The position numbers were made by a program, and so were the translations under genes. DNA of 64,000 bases from Actinomycetota bacterium (GTDB lineage: Bacteria > Actinomycetota > UBA4738 > HRBIN12), in contig JBBECT010000004.1 in assembly GCA_040881665.1 (NCBI GenBank), positions 444,303 to 508,302 of the forward strand, in the 5' to 3' direction. Below the pieces are notes generated by a model. It had not been told where the DNA came from. It made no database searches and saw nothing but the letters and a program-made list of their open reading frames with translations. Positions 17,941-26,942 of the stretch are shown in pieces (the first letter of the stretch is position 1; each line of letters opens with the position of its first letter).

Positions 17941-19350
17941 GTGCCTCGACGGGCGCCGGGTCGGGTCGTCGTCGTGGGCGGCGGGGTCGCAGGGCTCACC
18001 GCCGCCTATCGGCTCGGCTCCGGTCCCGACGCGGCAGACGTGACGGTCGTCGAGGCCGAAGGTGGGGTCGGCGGCAAGCTCACGTCGGTCCACGTCGGCG
18101 ATCTCGAGTTGGAGGCCGGAGCCGACTCGTTCGTCGCGCGCAAGCCATGGGCGGTCGATCTGTGCCGGGAGCTGGGACTGGGCGGCGAGCTCGTGGCGCC
18201 CGGTGCGAGCGGCGCGTACCTGTGGACCACCCGCGGGTTGGTCCCGTACCTGAAGGACACCGCGTTCGGCATCCCGGGGGACGTGGGGGACGTGTTCCGC
18301 TGGCCGGGGCTGTCGCGGGCGGGTCGCGCCCGCGCACTGCAGGACCTGGTGCGCACGACACGCAAGGACCCGTCCGACGAGTCCCTGGGAGCGATGCTGC
18401 GCCGTCGACTGGGCGAAGAAGCGACCGATCGGTCGATCGCCCCGTTGCTCGGCGGCCTGTTCGCGGGCGACGTCGATCGTCTCTCGGTGCAGGCGACGTT
18501 CCCCGAGCTCGTCGCGTGGGAGCGGAGCCAGGGGAGCCTGATCCGTGGAGCCCAGGCCGCTCGTCGCGCCGCCGGCGGAGCGGCGGCACCGGGCCCGATG
18601 TTCCTGAAGCTGCGGGGCGGAACCGCGCGCCTGACCGACGCTTTGGCCGATGCGGTAGGCCCCGAGCACGTGCTGACCGCCGACCGGACGCTCCGGGTCG
18701 AGCCGCGCGGCCGGACGATCGTCGCCCACGGCCGCCTGGGCGCCCTCGAGGCCGACGCCGTCGTGCTCGCGACCCCCGCCACCGAGAGCGCTCGGCTGTT
18801 GGAGCCCGTCGCGCCGCCGACCGCCGCCGAGCTCGGCGCGATCCCCTACGCCTCGACCGCGGTCGTCTTCCTCGTGTATCCCGAGGGGACCGCGGATGCT
18901 CTCCCGGAGGGAACGGGCTTCGTCGTTCCGCGCGGCTGGGCGCCGATGACCGCCGCGACGTGGTTGTCGAACAAGTGGCCCGATCCGGCGTTCGGCACCC
19001 GCGCGGTGATCCGGTGCTACCTCGGCGGGGTCGGCTATCAGGACGTCGTGGACGAGCCGGACGAGGACCTCGTGGGGGCGTGCGTCCATCACCTCGCGGC
19101 GCTGCTGCCCCTGCCCGATCGCGCAACGGCGGCCGAGGTGGTCCGCTGGCGCCGGGCGATGCCGCAGTACGAGGTGGGGCACCTCGACCGGGTGACGCGC
19201 ATCCGGGCTTGCCTCCCGAGCGGTATCTTCGTTACCGGCTCCGCGTACGGCGGGGTCGGGATCCCGGACACCGTTCGCGACGCGAACGACACGGCGACGC
19301 AGGTGCGCACGTACCTGCAGGTGAGCACACGACAGGAGACGCTGCGATGA
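17941..19350 (+). CDS. cgoX: Coproporphyrinogen III oxidase (FAD-dependent, CgoX type)
   Basis: The 469-residue flavoprotein oxidises coproporphyrinogen III to coproporphyrin III. The N-terminus VVVVGGGVAGLTAAYRL is the FAD-binding Rossmann motif, followed by GGKLTSVHVGDLELEAGADSF typical of HemY/HemG-type oxidases, and a C-terminal FAD segment FVTGSAYGGVGIPDTVRD. Start GTG 17941, four bases after the cpfC stop; the next gene overlaps its stop. The old name is hemY (hemG in some annotations). Confidence 0.94.
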   Translation: MPRRAPGRVVVVGGGVAGLTAAYRLGSGPDAADVTVVEAEGGVGGKLTSVHVGDLELEAGADSFVARKPWAVDLCRELGLGGELVAPGASGAYLWTTRGLVPYLKDTAFGIPGDVGDVFRWPGLSRAGRARALQDLVRTTRKDPSDESLGAMLRRRLGEEATDRSIAPLLGGLFAGDVDRLSVQATFPELVAWERSQGSLIRGAQAARRAAGGAAAPGPMFLKLRGGTARLTDALADAVGPEHVLTADRTLRVEPRGRTIVAHGRLGALEADAVVLATPATESARLLEPVAPPTAAELGAIPYASTAVVFLVYPEGTADALPEGTGFVVPRGWAPMTAATWLSNKWPDPAFGTRAVIRCYLGGVGYQDVVDEPDEDLVGACVHHLAALLPLPDRATAAEVVRWRRAMPQYEVGHLDRVTRIRACLPSGIFVTGSAYGGVGIPDTVRDANDTATQVRTYLQVSTRQETLR

Positions 19351-20018
19351 CCGACACCACCTACGCCCTCTACCCCGTGTTCCGCCGGCGTCCCCGGTTC
19401 GCCGAGATGGATGCGGAGGCGCTCGACGATGCCGCCCAGGAGGTTGAGAACCTCTTCAAGGAATGGGGCGACCGTGTCCAGGTCCGGGGAACCTACTCGT
19501 GCGTCGGCTTCCGTTCGGACGCCGATCTGTTCCTGTGGCTCGTCGGATCGACGCCCGACGACATGCAGCAGGCGCTCGTCGAGCTCCGACGCACGCGCGC
19601 CGGTCGCGAGCTGGACCTGACCCACACGTTCCTGGGTGTCGTGAAGCCGGCGGAGTTCACGCCGGACCACGCGCCCGCCTTCGTGAAGGGCGAACCACCG
19701 AAGCGGTTCCTCTGCGTCTATCCGTTCGTCCGCACCCCGGAGTGGTACCTGCTGGCGAAGGAAGAGCGCGGCGCGATGCTCGCCGAGCACGGCATCGCGG
19801 GCCGCGAGTTCCCCGAGGTGCTGGCGAACACGACGAGCGCGTTCGGCCTCGGCGACTGGGAGTGGATCCTCGCGTTCGAAGCGGACGAGGCCGATCGGCT
19901 CGTCGATTGCATCCGTCGCCTGCGCGACGCGAAGGCCCGCCTGTACACGAAGGTCGAGATCCCCTTCGTCACCGGCATCCGCAAGGACGTCCGCGCCGCC
20001 CTCGCCGACCTCGCCTAG
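19347..20018 (+). CDS. chdC: Coproheme decarboxylase
   Basis: ChdC (HemQ) performs the final oxidative decarboxylation of coproheme to haem b using peroxide. The 223-residue protein matches the chlorite-dismutase-like family: YALYPVFRR, SCVGFRSDADLFLWL, LCVYPFVRTPEWYLL (with the catalytic tyrosine region), AEHGIAGREFPEV around the proximal histidine, and AFGLGDWEWILAFE. It is the last gene of the hemE-cpfC-cgoX-chdC operon and converges with the next gene, overlapping stop to stop. Confidence 0.95.
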   Translation: MTDTTYALYPVFRRRPRFAEMDAEALDDAAQEVENLFKEWGDRVQVRGTYSCVGFRSDADLFLWLVGSTPDDMQQALVELRRTRAGRELDLTHTFLGVVKPAEFTPDHAPAFVKGEPPKRFLCVYPFVRTPEWYLLAKEERGAMLAEHGIAGREFPEVLANTTSAFGLGDWEWILAFEADEADRLVDCIRRLRDAKARLYTKVEIPFVTGIRKDVRAALADLA

Positions 20019-20389
20019 CCCGGGTCCTCCGCGAGGACGTCGTCGAATCGAGCCCACGCGTTCATCGCGTTCGGAAAACCTGCGTAGGGAACCGTGTGCA
20101 GGATCACCTCGCGGACCTCATCGACCGTGACGCCCGCCGCGATGGCTGCCCGTAGGTGTGCCTGAAGTTGTGCCGCGGCCGCGCCCACCGCGGTCAGCAT
20201 CCCGACCGTTACCAGCTGGCGCTCGCGCAACGATAACTGCGGTCGTGTGTAGATGTCGCCGTAGGCAAACTCCGCGATATATCGTCCTAGCTCGCCGAGT
20301 CCTTCGACCGTCTCGACCCCGCGGTCGCCGTGCACCTCGCGTAGACGTTGGACGCCTCGCTGTGTGCGCTCGTCGTCGGGTACCGGCAT
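20015..20389 (-). CDS. Carboxymuconolactone decarboxylase-like protein
   Basis: The 124-residue protein from ATG 20389 (good ribosome-binding site GGAGG) has the CMD/AhpD-like fold pattern: LSLRERQLVTVGMLTAVG, a helical AQLQAHLRAAIAAGVTVDEVREVILHT motif, then PYAGFPNAMNAW. The AhpD CxxC pair is absent, so it resembles the decarboxylase (PcaC) branch. No other aromatic degradation genes are nearby, so the real substrate is uncertain. Confidence 0.88.
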   Translation of the reverse strand: MPVPDDERTQRGVQRLREVHGDRGVETVEGLGELGRYIAEFAYGDIYTRPQLSLRERQLVTVGMLTAVGAAAAQLQAHLRAAIAAGVTVDEVREVILHTVPYAGFPNAMNAWARFDDVLAEDPG

Positions 20390-20500
20390 GATGCTGCCTC
20401 CTTCGGCGGATTCGGTGGGGTCACGATAGGGCCCCGCCACATGAGGCGGGCGCGGATCGGCCCGATTGACCGGGCGGGGGTGGGGGGTGAGGATGCGTCC

Positions 20501-20851
20501 ATGACCGATGCTGCAGCAGATCTTGCCGCCAAAGAGTGCGTTCCCTGCAAGGGAGGTGTTCCGCCGCTCGAGGGTGCCGAGCTCGAGGGGTTGTTGGGTG
20601 CCCTGGGCAACGACTGGCAGGTCGTCGAGAGCCACCACCTGGAGAAGACCTATCGGTTCCCCGATTTCCGGGAGGCGCTCGGGTTCACCGGCCGGGTCGG
20701 CGAGCTGGCCGAGCGACAGAAGCACCATCCCGACATCTTCCTCACGTGGGGCAAGGTCCGGCTCACGATCTGGACCCACAAGATCGACGGCTTGACCGAG
20801 AGCGACTTCGTCTTCGCCGCGAAGGCCGATCGCGAGCTGGCGACCGCGTGA
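20501..20851 (+). CDS. Pterin-4-alpha-carbinolamine dehydratase
   Basis: This 116-residue protein dehydrates 4a-hydroxytetrahydrobiopterin. The family pattern is present: KGGVPPLEGAELEGLLGAL, then HHLEKTYRFPDFREALGFTGRVGELAERQKHHPDI with the paired histidines, and LTIWTHKIDGLTESDFVFAAK. ATG 20501 is chosen by homology length. It is commonly found apart from aromatic hydroxylases in bacteria, so its role may be accessory. The next gene starts inside its stop codon. Confidence 0.92.
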   Translation: MTDAAADLAAKECVPCKGGVPPLEGAELEGLLGALGNDWQVVESHHLEKTYRFPDFREALGFTGRVGELAERQKHHPDIFLTWGKVRLTIWTHKIDGLTESDFVFAAKADRELATA

Positions 20852-21219
20852 ACCTCGACGACGTCGATCGCTGGATGGCCGGGTACATCCGCGCGTGGAC
20901 CTCGAACGATGCGGCGGATGTCGGCGCGCTGTTCACTGATGACGCTGCGTACCGCACGGAGCCGTACGCCGAGCCCTGGGTGGGTCGCGCCGAGATCGTC
21001 CGTGGCTGGGTCGAGGCGAAGGACGAGCCGGGAACCTGGGAGTTCCGTTCCGAGCCCCTCGCCCTGGCCGGCGAGGTGGCGTTCGTCCGCGGGTGGACGA
21101 CCTACACGGACGGCGAGCCTCGGACCTACCACAACCTCTGGGTGATCGAGTTCGCGGACGAGGGGCGCGCGCGCGGGTTCACCGAGTGGTTCATGAAGGA
21201 GCGCCGACCGAAGGTCTAG
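20848..21219 (+). CDS. SnoaL-like / NTF2-fold protein
   Basis: The 123-residue protein from GTG 20848 has the cone-shaped NTF2-like pattern: an N-terminal helix with AYIRAWTSNDAADVGALFTDDAAYRTEP is typical (here YIRAWTSNDAADVGALF), then IVRGWVEAKDEP and the closing beta strands FVRGWTTYT and NLWVIEFADEGRARGFTEW. Such folds occur in cyclases, isomerases and as small-ligand binders. Translationally coupled to the pterin dehydratase gene. Confidence 0.82.
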   Translation: MNLDDVDRWMAGYIRAWTSNDAADVGALFTDDAAYRTEPYAEPWVGRAEIVRGWVEAKDEPGTWEFRSEPLALAGEVAFVRGWTTYTDGEPRTYHNLWVIEFADEGRARGFTEWFMKERRPKV

Positions 21220-21332
21220 CCGGCCGAGTGCGGCCTACACCGAGCGTCTCCTCCTTCGCGACGATCGTGGTGCGCTTCATGACAGCATCTATCTCATGCA
21301 CGGCCTGACAGGTCAATCGTGCCTGTGCCGCT

Positions 21333-23375
21333 TCAATCCGCCCAGAGATCCGCCAGGGCTGCGTGGACGCGGGCGACCGCGGCTCCGTCCGCGCCGGACG
21401 CAGGGTCGAGCTCGTCCGTGCGGACGTCGGGGGCGATCTGCTCGAAGCACGACCGAACCTCCTCGGGGGAGAGGAATCGGCTGAGCTGTGCGTAGGTGTG
21501 CGGGTCGCTCATGTCCCGGCGGCGGTAGTAGCGCTGGGGGAACAGCACCGTGAGGGAGTCCTTCGCGCGGGTCATCGCCACGTAGAGCAGGCGCCGTTCC
21601 TCCTCGATCTCGTCGTCGTCCCCCGTGGCCAAGTCGCTGGGGATGTTCCCGTCGGCGGCGTGGAGCACGTGGACCGAGTCCCACTCCAGCCCCTTCGCGG
21701 AGTGGATCGTCGACAGCACGAGGTAGTCCTCATCCAGCAACGGAGGTCCGGCCAGCTCGCCGGTCGACGAGGGAGGATCGAGGGCCAGGTCCGCGAGGAA
21801 CCGCCCGCGGACCGGCTGGGCCGAGGCGAGCTGGGTCAACACGTCGAGGTCGCGCAGCCGCGCGTCGGCGTGCTCGTACCGACGCCGGACCGTGGCGTCG
21901 AGGAACGGCCGCAGCCGCTCGAGCTCGGCGGCGGGACCGATCTCGTCCTTCGCGCAGTCGACCAGCGCCTCGCGGAGCACGCGGAACGACCCCTTGGCGC
22001 CGGACGGGATCGGTAGCGGTGCGTCGGCGAGGGCCGCCAGCGGTGAGGCCCCCTCGCCCGCACCCCGGACGCCGAGCGCATCGACCATCGCGCGGGCGCC
22101 CGCGGGACCGACGCCGTCGAGCAGCAGCAGGGTGCGGAACCACGACACCTCGTCGTGCGGGTTCTCGAGCACCCGGAGCAGCGCGAGTGCGTCCTTCACG
22201 TGCGCAGCCTCGAGGAACTTCAGACCCCCGTACTTGACGAAGGGGATGTTCCGCCGCGCCAGCTCGACCTCCAAGGTGTCCGAGTGGTGCGCGGCGCGGA
22301 ACAGCACGGCCTGTCGAAGCAATGGGACGCCTCGCTCCCGCGCCGACAGCACCGCGCGGCACACGACGTCGGCCTGGTCCGACTCGTCGACGCAGGTGCG
22401 GAGCTCGGGGCGCGTTCCGTCGGAACGCTGGGACCACAGGGTCTTGTCGTGGCGCTGCGGGGAACGGGCGATCACGGCGTTCGCCGCAGCCAGGATCGAG
22501 GGGGTCGAGCGGTAGTTCTGCTCGAGCCGCACGATCGTCGCGTCCGGGAACACTTGTGGGAACTCGAGGATGTTCGCCACGGTCGCTGCCCGGAACCCGT
22601 AGATCGCCTGGGCATCGTCGCCGACGACGGTGAGGTTGCGCGGGCCGCTCGCGGGGCGGAGGCGTTCGAGGATCCGCGCCTGCAGCGGGTTCGTGTCCTG
22701 GTACTCGTCCACGAGCACGTGGTCGAAGCGCTCGGCGAGCGCGGGACCCGCCTGATCCGAGGCGGCGAGTGCGTCCCAGAACAGCAGTAGGTCGTCGTAG
22801 TCGAGCGTGTTCGTCTCGCGTTTGCGCGCGGCGTACGCGGTGAAGATCGCGCGGACCCCCTCGAACTCCTCGGCGCACCAGGGGTACCAGCGACGCAGCA
22901 CCTCGCGGAGCTTCTCGCCGGTGTTCACCGTGCGGGAGTAGATCTGCGCGAGCGTCTCCTTCCGCGGGAACCGCCGCTGTCCCGATCCGTAGCCGAGCTC
23001 GTTGCGCACCAGGTTCATCACGTCGGCGACGTCGGCCTGGTCGAGCACCGTGAAGTCGGGGAGCAGGCCGACCGAGCGCCCGTGCACCCGCAACAGCCGG
23101 TTCGCGACCGCGTGGAACGTCCCGCCCCAGACCTCGGCGGTCGCTCCATCGCCGGTGATCCGTTCGGCGCGAGCGAGCATCTCGGCGCCCGCTCGCCGGG
23201 AGAAGGTCAGCAGCAGGATGCGTGATGCCGGCACACCCCCTTCGAGCAGCCGCGCCACCCGGGCGGCGAGCGTCGCGGTCTTGCCGGTCCCGGCACCGGC
23301 GACGATCAGCAAGGGCCCCTCGCCGTGATCGACGGCGCGGCGCTGTGGCTCGTTGAGCGGGGGGAACTCGAACAT
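21333..23375 (-). CDS. UvrD/PcrA-type ATP-dependent DNA helicase (SF1)
   Basis: The 680-residue protein is a superfamily 1A 3'-5' helicase. Motifs in order: Q motif NEPQRRAV, Walker A IVAGAGTGKTATLAAR, motif Ia TFSRRAGAEML, motif II VDEYQDTN, motif III VVGDDAQAIYGFRAAT, motif IV LEQNYRST, motif V STIHSAKGLEWD, and motif VI EEERRLLYVAMTRAKD. Start ATG 23375 (MFEFPPLNEPQ) precedes the first motif correctly. It lacks the extended C-terminus of PcrA and is shorter than the usual 720 or more residues. Role in repair or replication restart. Confidence 0.92.
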   Translation of the reverse strand: MFEFPPLNEPQRRAVDHGEGPLLIVAGAGTGKTATLAARVARLLEGGVPASRILLLTFSRRAGAEMLARAERITGDGATAEVWGGTFHAVANRLLRVHGRSVGLLPDFTVLDQADVADVMNLVRNELGYGSGQRRFPRKETLAQIYSRTVNTGEKLREVLRRWYPWCAEEFEGVRAIFTAYAARKRETNTLDYDDLLLFWDALAASDQAGPALAERFDHVLVDEYQDTNPLQARILERLRPASGPRNLTVVGDDAQAIYGFRAATVANILEFPQVFPDATIVRLEQNYRSTPSILAAANAVIARSPQRHDKTLWSQRSDGTRPELRTCVDESDQADVVCRAVLSARERGVPLLRQAVLFRAAHHSDTLEVELARRNIPFVKYGGLKFLEAAHVKDALALLRVLENPHDEVSWFRTLLLLDGVGPAGARAMVDALGVRGAGEGASPLAALADAPLPIPSGAKGSFRVLREALVDCAKDEIGPAAELERLRPFLDATVRRRYEHADARLRDLDVLTQLASAQPVRGRFLADLALDPPSSTGELAGPPLLDEDYLVLSTIHSAKGLEWDSVHVLHAADGNIPSDLATGDDDEIEEERRLLYVAMTRAKDSLTVLFPQRYYRRRDMSDPHTYAQLSRFLSPEEVRSCFEQIAPDVRTDELDPASGADGAAVARVHAALADLWAD

Positions 23376-23451
23376 ACGTTCGGGCAGTGTACTCCTCGGC
23401 CCCGGTCGAGGTGTGGGTTTACGGCGCTCTCTACTGCTCGGCGACTGAGAA

Positions 23452-23955
23452 CTACCGTAGTTCCTTGCGGAAGGTGACCACCGCGTCTCCTCGTGCATGG
23501 TGGTCGGGGGTAACGGCGACACCTTCGTCGTTCGGCTCGCCGATCAAGGCGAACCCCATCTGACGGTGGAACGCGATCGACGAGGAGTTCACGGGCGACG
23601 TGTGCGCCTTGAGGGCGGTGCATCCGCGGATGCGTGCCCGGCTCTCGAACTCCTCGTAGAGCGCCCGTCCGACCCCGCGGCCCTGGTGAGACCGACGAAC
23701 CCCGACGAGGTGGATGTAGCCGACCGGCTCCGCCTGCGACCAGAACCCGAAGAGGTAGGCGACTACCCGGCCGTCCTCGCGCAACACGAGTGTGGTGTCA
23801 TCGAACTCCGAGACGAAGAGGGGGTGATGGTAGCCGCGGGTTCGCGCGGCGCCTTCGGCTCCCCAGAAGTCCTCGAGATCGTCGACGATCTCGAGGAAGT
23901 CCTTCTTGGTGGCTCGCTCGAAGTTCACCCCGGGACCGTATCGCAGGGACGTCAT
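23452..23955 (-). CDS. GNAT-family N-acetyltransferase
   Basis: The protein has 167 residues from ATG 23955 and shows the acetyl-CoA binding motif RRSHQGRGVGRALYEEF (Q/RxxGxG/A, motif A) and SSIAFHRQMGF (motif B). The N-terminal ATKKDFLEIVDDLEDFWG and LVLREDGRVVAYLFGFW match the fold. The substrate is not predictable. It is transcribed toward the helicase gene and away from a second acetyltransferase gene. Confidence 0.88.
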   Translation of the reverse strand: MTSLRYGPGVNFERATKKDFLEIVDDLEDFWGAEGAARTRGYHHPLFVSEFDDTTLVLREDGRVVAYLFGFWSQAEPVGYIHLVGVRRSHQGRGVGRALYEEFESRARIRGCTALKAHTSPVNSSSIAFHRQMGFALIGEPNDEGVAVTPDHHARGDAVVTFRKELR

Positions 23956-23982
23956 CGGACCGACGGTTCTAGGATGGGGCGC

Positions 23983-24531
23983 ATGCACGTGCAGGTGCGT
24001 GAGATCACGACCGCCCGGCTACGGTTGCGGTCCTGGAGCGACGCGGACATCGACGCCCTCGTCCCGATGCACGTCGACCTCGAGGTCGTCCGATACATCG
24101 GCGACGGCACGACCCAGGATCGCTCCGCGCTCGAGCGGGCCGTCGCCGGATGGAGGGACCACTGGGCCGAGCACGGGTTCGGCCTGTGGTGCGCGGAGCT
24201 GCGGGGAACGGGTGAGGTCGTGGGCTTCGTCGGTCTGGCCTATCCCACGTTCCTGCCCGAGGTGATGCCGGCCGTCGAGGTCGGGTGGCGGCTCCGCCGG
24301 GATGTGTGGGGCCGGGGGCTGGCGACCGAGGGCGGCCGTTCGGCGCTGGCGTTCGCGTTCGACGATCTGGGGCTCGAGCGGGTCGTGTCGATCACGCAGC
24401 CGGCCAACCTCGCCTCCCGCCGGGTGATGGACAAGCTCGGGTTCACACTCGACCGACGGACGGTGCATCCGCGCCTCGGCTACCCGGTCGAGGTGTTCGC
24501 GCTGGATCGGGCGGCGTGGCTCGATCGGTGA
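23983..24531 (+). CDS. RimJ/RimL-type GNAT acetyltransferase
   Basis: The protein has 182 residues from ATG 23983 (an in-frame ATG at 23974 is an alternative). It opens with TTARLRLRSWSDADIDAL, characteristic of RimJ/RimL-like acetyltransferases, and has the motif A region VWGRGLATEGGRSALAFAF followed by QPANLASRRVMDKLGF. Substrates in this group include protein N-termini and amino compounds; this one is unknown. It is divergent from the GNAT gene at 23452-23955. Confidence 0.87.
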   Translation: MHVQVREITTARLRLRSWSDADIDALVPMHVDLEVVRYIGDGTTQDRSALERAVAGWRDHWAEHGFGLWCAELRGTGEVVGFVGLAYPTFLPEVMPAVEVGWRLRRDVWGRGLATEGGRSALAFAFDDLGLERVVSITQPANLASRRVMDKLGFTLDRRTVHPRLGYPVEVFALDRAAWLDR

Positions 24532-24591
24532 GAGACCCGTCGGGCTGGGGGTATGCTCCGCGCGCACGATCACCGGAACGCAGGAGCGCCC

Positions 24592-26268
24592 GTGAGCAAC
24601 ACCGCCCCAGCCGATCTCGCGATCGTCGGCGGAGACGTACGCACGATCGACCGAGCCGGAACGCGCGCGTCCGCCGTCGCGATCCGAGACGGCAGGATCG
24701 TGGCCGTCGGTTCGGACGAGGACGTGCGAGCCGTCAGCGATCCGTCGACGGAGCTGATCGACGCGCGGGGCCGAACGGTGTTGCCCGGCTTCCAGGATGC
24801 GCACATCCATGCGCCCTCCGCGGGGCTCGACCGGCTGCGGATCGATCTGCTGACCGCGCACTCGATCGACGAGTACGAGGAACGGGTGCTCGCCTACGCT
24901 GCTCGCAACCTCGACCGGGAGTGGATCCTCGGCGGGGGGTGGGTGAGCGAGCACTTCCCCGGCGGATGGCCGACCGCCGAGCTGCTCGATCGCTGGGTCG
25001 CCGACCGCCCGGTGTTCCTTGCGAACGCGGGGAACCACGGTGCCTGGGTGAACGGCCGCGCGATGGAGCTGGCGGGGATCACGCGCGACACGCCCGACCC
25101 GCCCGATGGGCGGATCGAACGCGATGCGCAGGGGGAGCCGACGGGCGTGCTCCACGAGGGTGCCATGGACACCGTGCGCCGCCTGATCGGGACGGTGGAC
25201 CCGGACGAGCAGCTCGACGGGTTGCTCGAGGCGCAGCGGTACCTGCACGCCGTGGGGATCACGGGCTGGCAGGACGCGATCGTCGGCACGTACTCCACGC
25301 TCGACGACAGCTACGAGACCTACCTGCGCGCGTCCGGCACCGGCGCGCTGACCGCGCGCGTCGTCGGGGCGCTGTGGTGGGACCGCTCCCGGGACGAGTC
25401 GCAGCTTCCGTTCCTGCTCGATCGCCGCTCACGGGCGGCGCAGGTCGAAGGACGGTTCCAAGCCACGAGCGTAAAGATCATGGTCGACGGCGTCTGCGAG
25501 AACTTCACCGCCGCGCTGCTCGATCCCTACGTCGGCGAAGGCGGCGTACCGACCGACAACAGCGGCATCAGCTTCGTGGCGCGCGACGACCTGCTCCGGG
25601 TCGCGCCGCTGATCGACGCGGAGGGGTTCCAGTTGCATATCCATGTGATCGGCGACCGCGCTGCCCGCGACGCGCTCGACGCGATCGAGGCCGCGCGTGC
25701 GGCGAACGGTCCGAACGACCGGCGCCACCACCTGGCGCACCTGCACGTCGTGCACCCTGAGGATGTTCCCCGCTTCGCGCGGCTCGGTGTCGTAGCGAAC
25801 TGTCAGCCGCTGTGGGCGGCCCACGGGATCGAGATGGACGAGTTCACGAGCCCCCAGCTCGGGGACCCCCGATGGCGGTGGCAATACCCGTTCGGCGGCC
25901 TGGCACGCAGCGGTGCGACGCTCGCGTTCGGCAGCGACTGGCCGGTGTCGAGCCCGAACCCCTTCGAGGAGATGCATGTGGCCGTGCACCGGATCGAGCC
26001 GCCGGGGGTCGAGGGAGCGAGCGACGTGCCGGTGTTCCTGCCCGACGAGCGTCTGGACCTCGACACGTCGATCCGCGCGTTCACGATGGGCAGCGCCTAC
26101 GTGAACCACCTCGACGACGAAACGGGTTCGCTCGAACCCGGCAAGCTCGCGGACCTGATCGTGCTCGACCGGGCGCTCGACGACGCGGGCGCGGACGGGT
26201 TCTCCGACACCCGGGTGCTGCTGACCCTCGTCGAGGGAGAACGGGTGCACGAGGCGCCCGGCCTGTAG
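24592..26268 (+). CDS. Amidohydrolase family 3 (YtcJ-like)
   Basis: This 558-residue metal-dependent hydrolase starts at GTG 24592. The metal ligands are in PGFQDAHIHAPSAG (HxH), HIHVIGDRAARDALD, HLAHLHVVHPEDV and FGSDWPVSSPNPFEEM. The lysine expected for some relatives sits in SVKIMVDGVCEN. Family members cleave amides or esters of small compounds (formamides, hydantoin-like or N-substituted amino compounds); the natural substrate is unknown. It stands alone, 60 bases after the acetyltransferase gene. Confidence 0.9.
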   Translation: MSNTAPADLAIVGGDVRTIDRAGTRASAVAIRDGRIVAVGSDEDVRAVSDPSTELIDARGRTVLPGFQDAHIHAPSAGLDRLRIDLLTAHSIDEYEERVLAYAARNLDREWILGGGWVSEHFPGGWPTAELLDRWVADRPVFLANAGNHGAWVNGRAMELAGITRDTPDPPDGRIERDAQGEPTGVLHEGAMDTVRRLIGTVDPDEQLDGLLEAQRYLHAVGITGWQDAIVGTYSTLDDSYETYLRASGTGALTARVVGALWWDRSRDESQLPFLLDRRSRAAQVEGRFQATSVKIMVDGVCENFTAALLDPYVGEGGVPTDNSGISFVARDDLLRVAPLIDAEGFQLHIHVIGDRAARDALDAIEAARAANGPNDRRHHLAHLHVVHPEDVPRFARLGVVANCQPLWAAHGIEMDEFTSPQLGDPRWRWQYPFGGLARSGATLAFGSDWPVSSPNPFEEMHVAVHRIEPPGVEGASDVPVFLPDERLDLDTSIRAFTMGSAYVNHLDDETGSLEPGKLADLIVLDRALDDAGADGFSDTRVLLTLVEGERVHEAPGL

Positions 26269-26290
26269 CACCGGGCGCGCTCGCGGGCGG

Positions 26291-26791
26291 CTACCGGGCG
26301 GTGGACTCGGTCGACGGCTGCGGGATCACGCAGCTCGCCAGTCCACGCTTCTCGAGGTAGCGCTGGTGGTAGTCCTCGGCCTCCCAGAACGCCGGGGCCG
26401 GCTCGATCACCGTCACGACCGGCTTGCGGTGGTGCGGCTGCTGGGCCGACCTCGATGCGGTCGCCGTCTCGGCCTGGGCGTCGGAGTGGGTGAAGATCAC
26501 CGAGCGGTACTGGTCACCGATGTCGGGACCCTGCCGGTTCAGCTGCGTCGGGTCGTGTTCGTTCCAGAAGACCTGGAGCAGCTGTTCGTACGACACCTTC
26601 TCGGGATCGAACTCCACCTCGACGACCTCCGCGTGGCCGGTCGAGTGGGAGCAGACGTCCTGGTAGGTGGGCCGGTCGGTGAAGCCGCCGGCGTAGCCGA
26701 CCCTGGTGGCCGTGACGCCCGGCGTCATGCGGAACTCCGCCTCGACACCCCAGAAACAGCCTGCACCGAACGTCGCCTTCTCGCTGGTCAA
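26291..26791 (-). CDS. msrA: Peptide methionine-S-sulfoxide reductase
   Basis: MsrA reduces S-methionine sulfoxide in proteins. The catalytic cysteine lies in FGAGCFWGVEAEFR near residue 12; typical segments VGYAGGFTDRPTYQDV, GHAEVVEVEFDPEKVSYEQLL, FWNEHDPTQLNRQGPDIGDQYRS-like (here in that order) and YHQRYLEKRG follow. The length of 166 residues is normal. A second cysteine at the C-terminus (LASCVIP) may serve as resolving cysteine. It overlaps nothing and is transcribed toward the amidohydrolase. Confidence 0.95.
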   Translation of the reverse strand: MTSEKATFGAGCFWGVEAEFRMTPGVTATRVGYAGGFTDRPTYQDVCSHSTGHAEVVEVEFDPEKVSYEQLLQVFWNEHDPTQLNRQGPDIGDQYRSVIFTHSDAQAETATASRSAQQPHHRKPVVTVIEPAPAFWEAEDYHQRYLEKRGLASCVIPQPSTESTAR

Positions 26792-26942
26792 GGGAACCTC
26801 CTCGCGTTTCGTCTCTCATCGTGGCAGGGATGGCGGGATCCGTACACCGCGCCCTGCATCCCCTAGGAACACCCAGGAGTCGCATTCCGTTCCCGTGCGA
26901 GTAGGGTGGCTCCGCATCCGAGCGCGTGGAGCCCCATCCGAC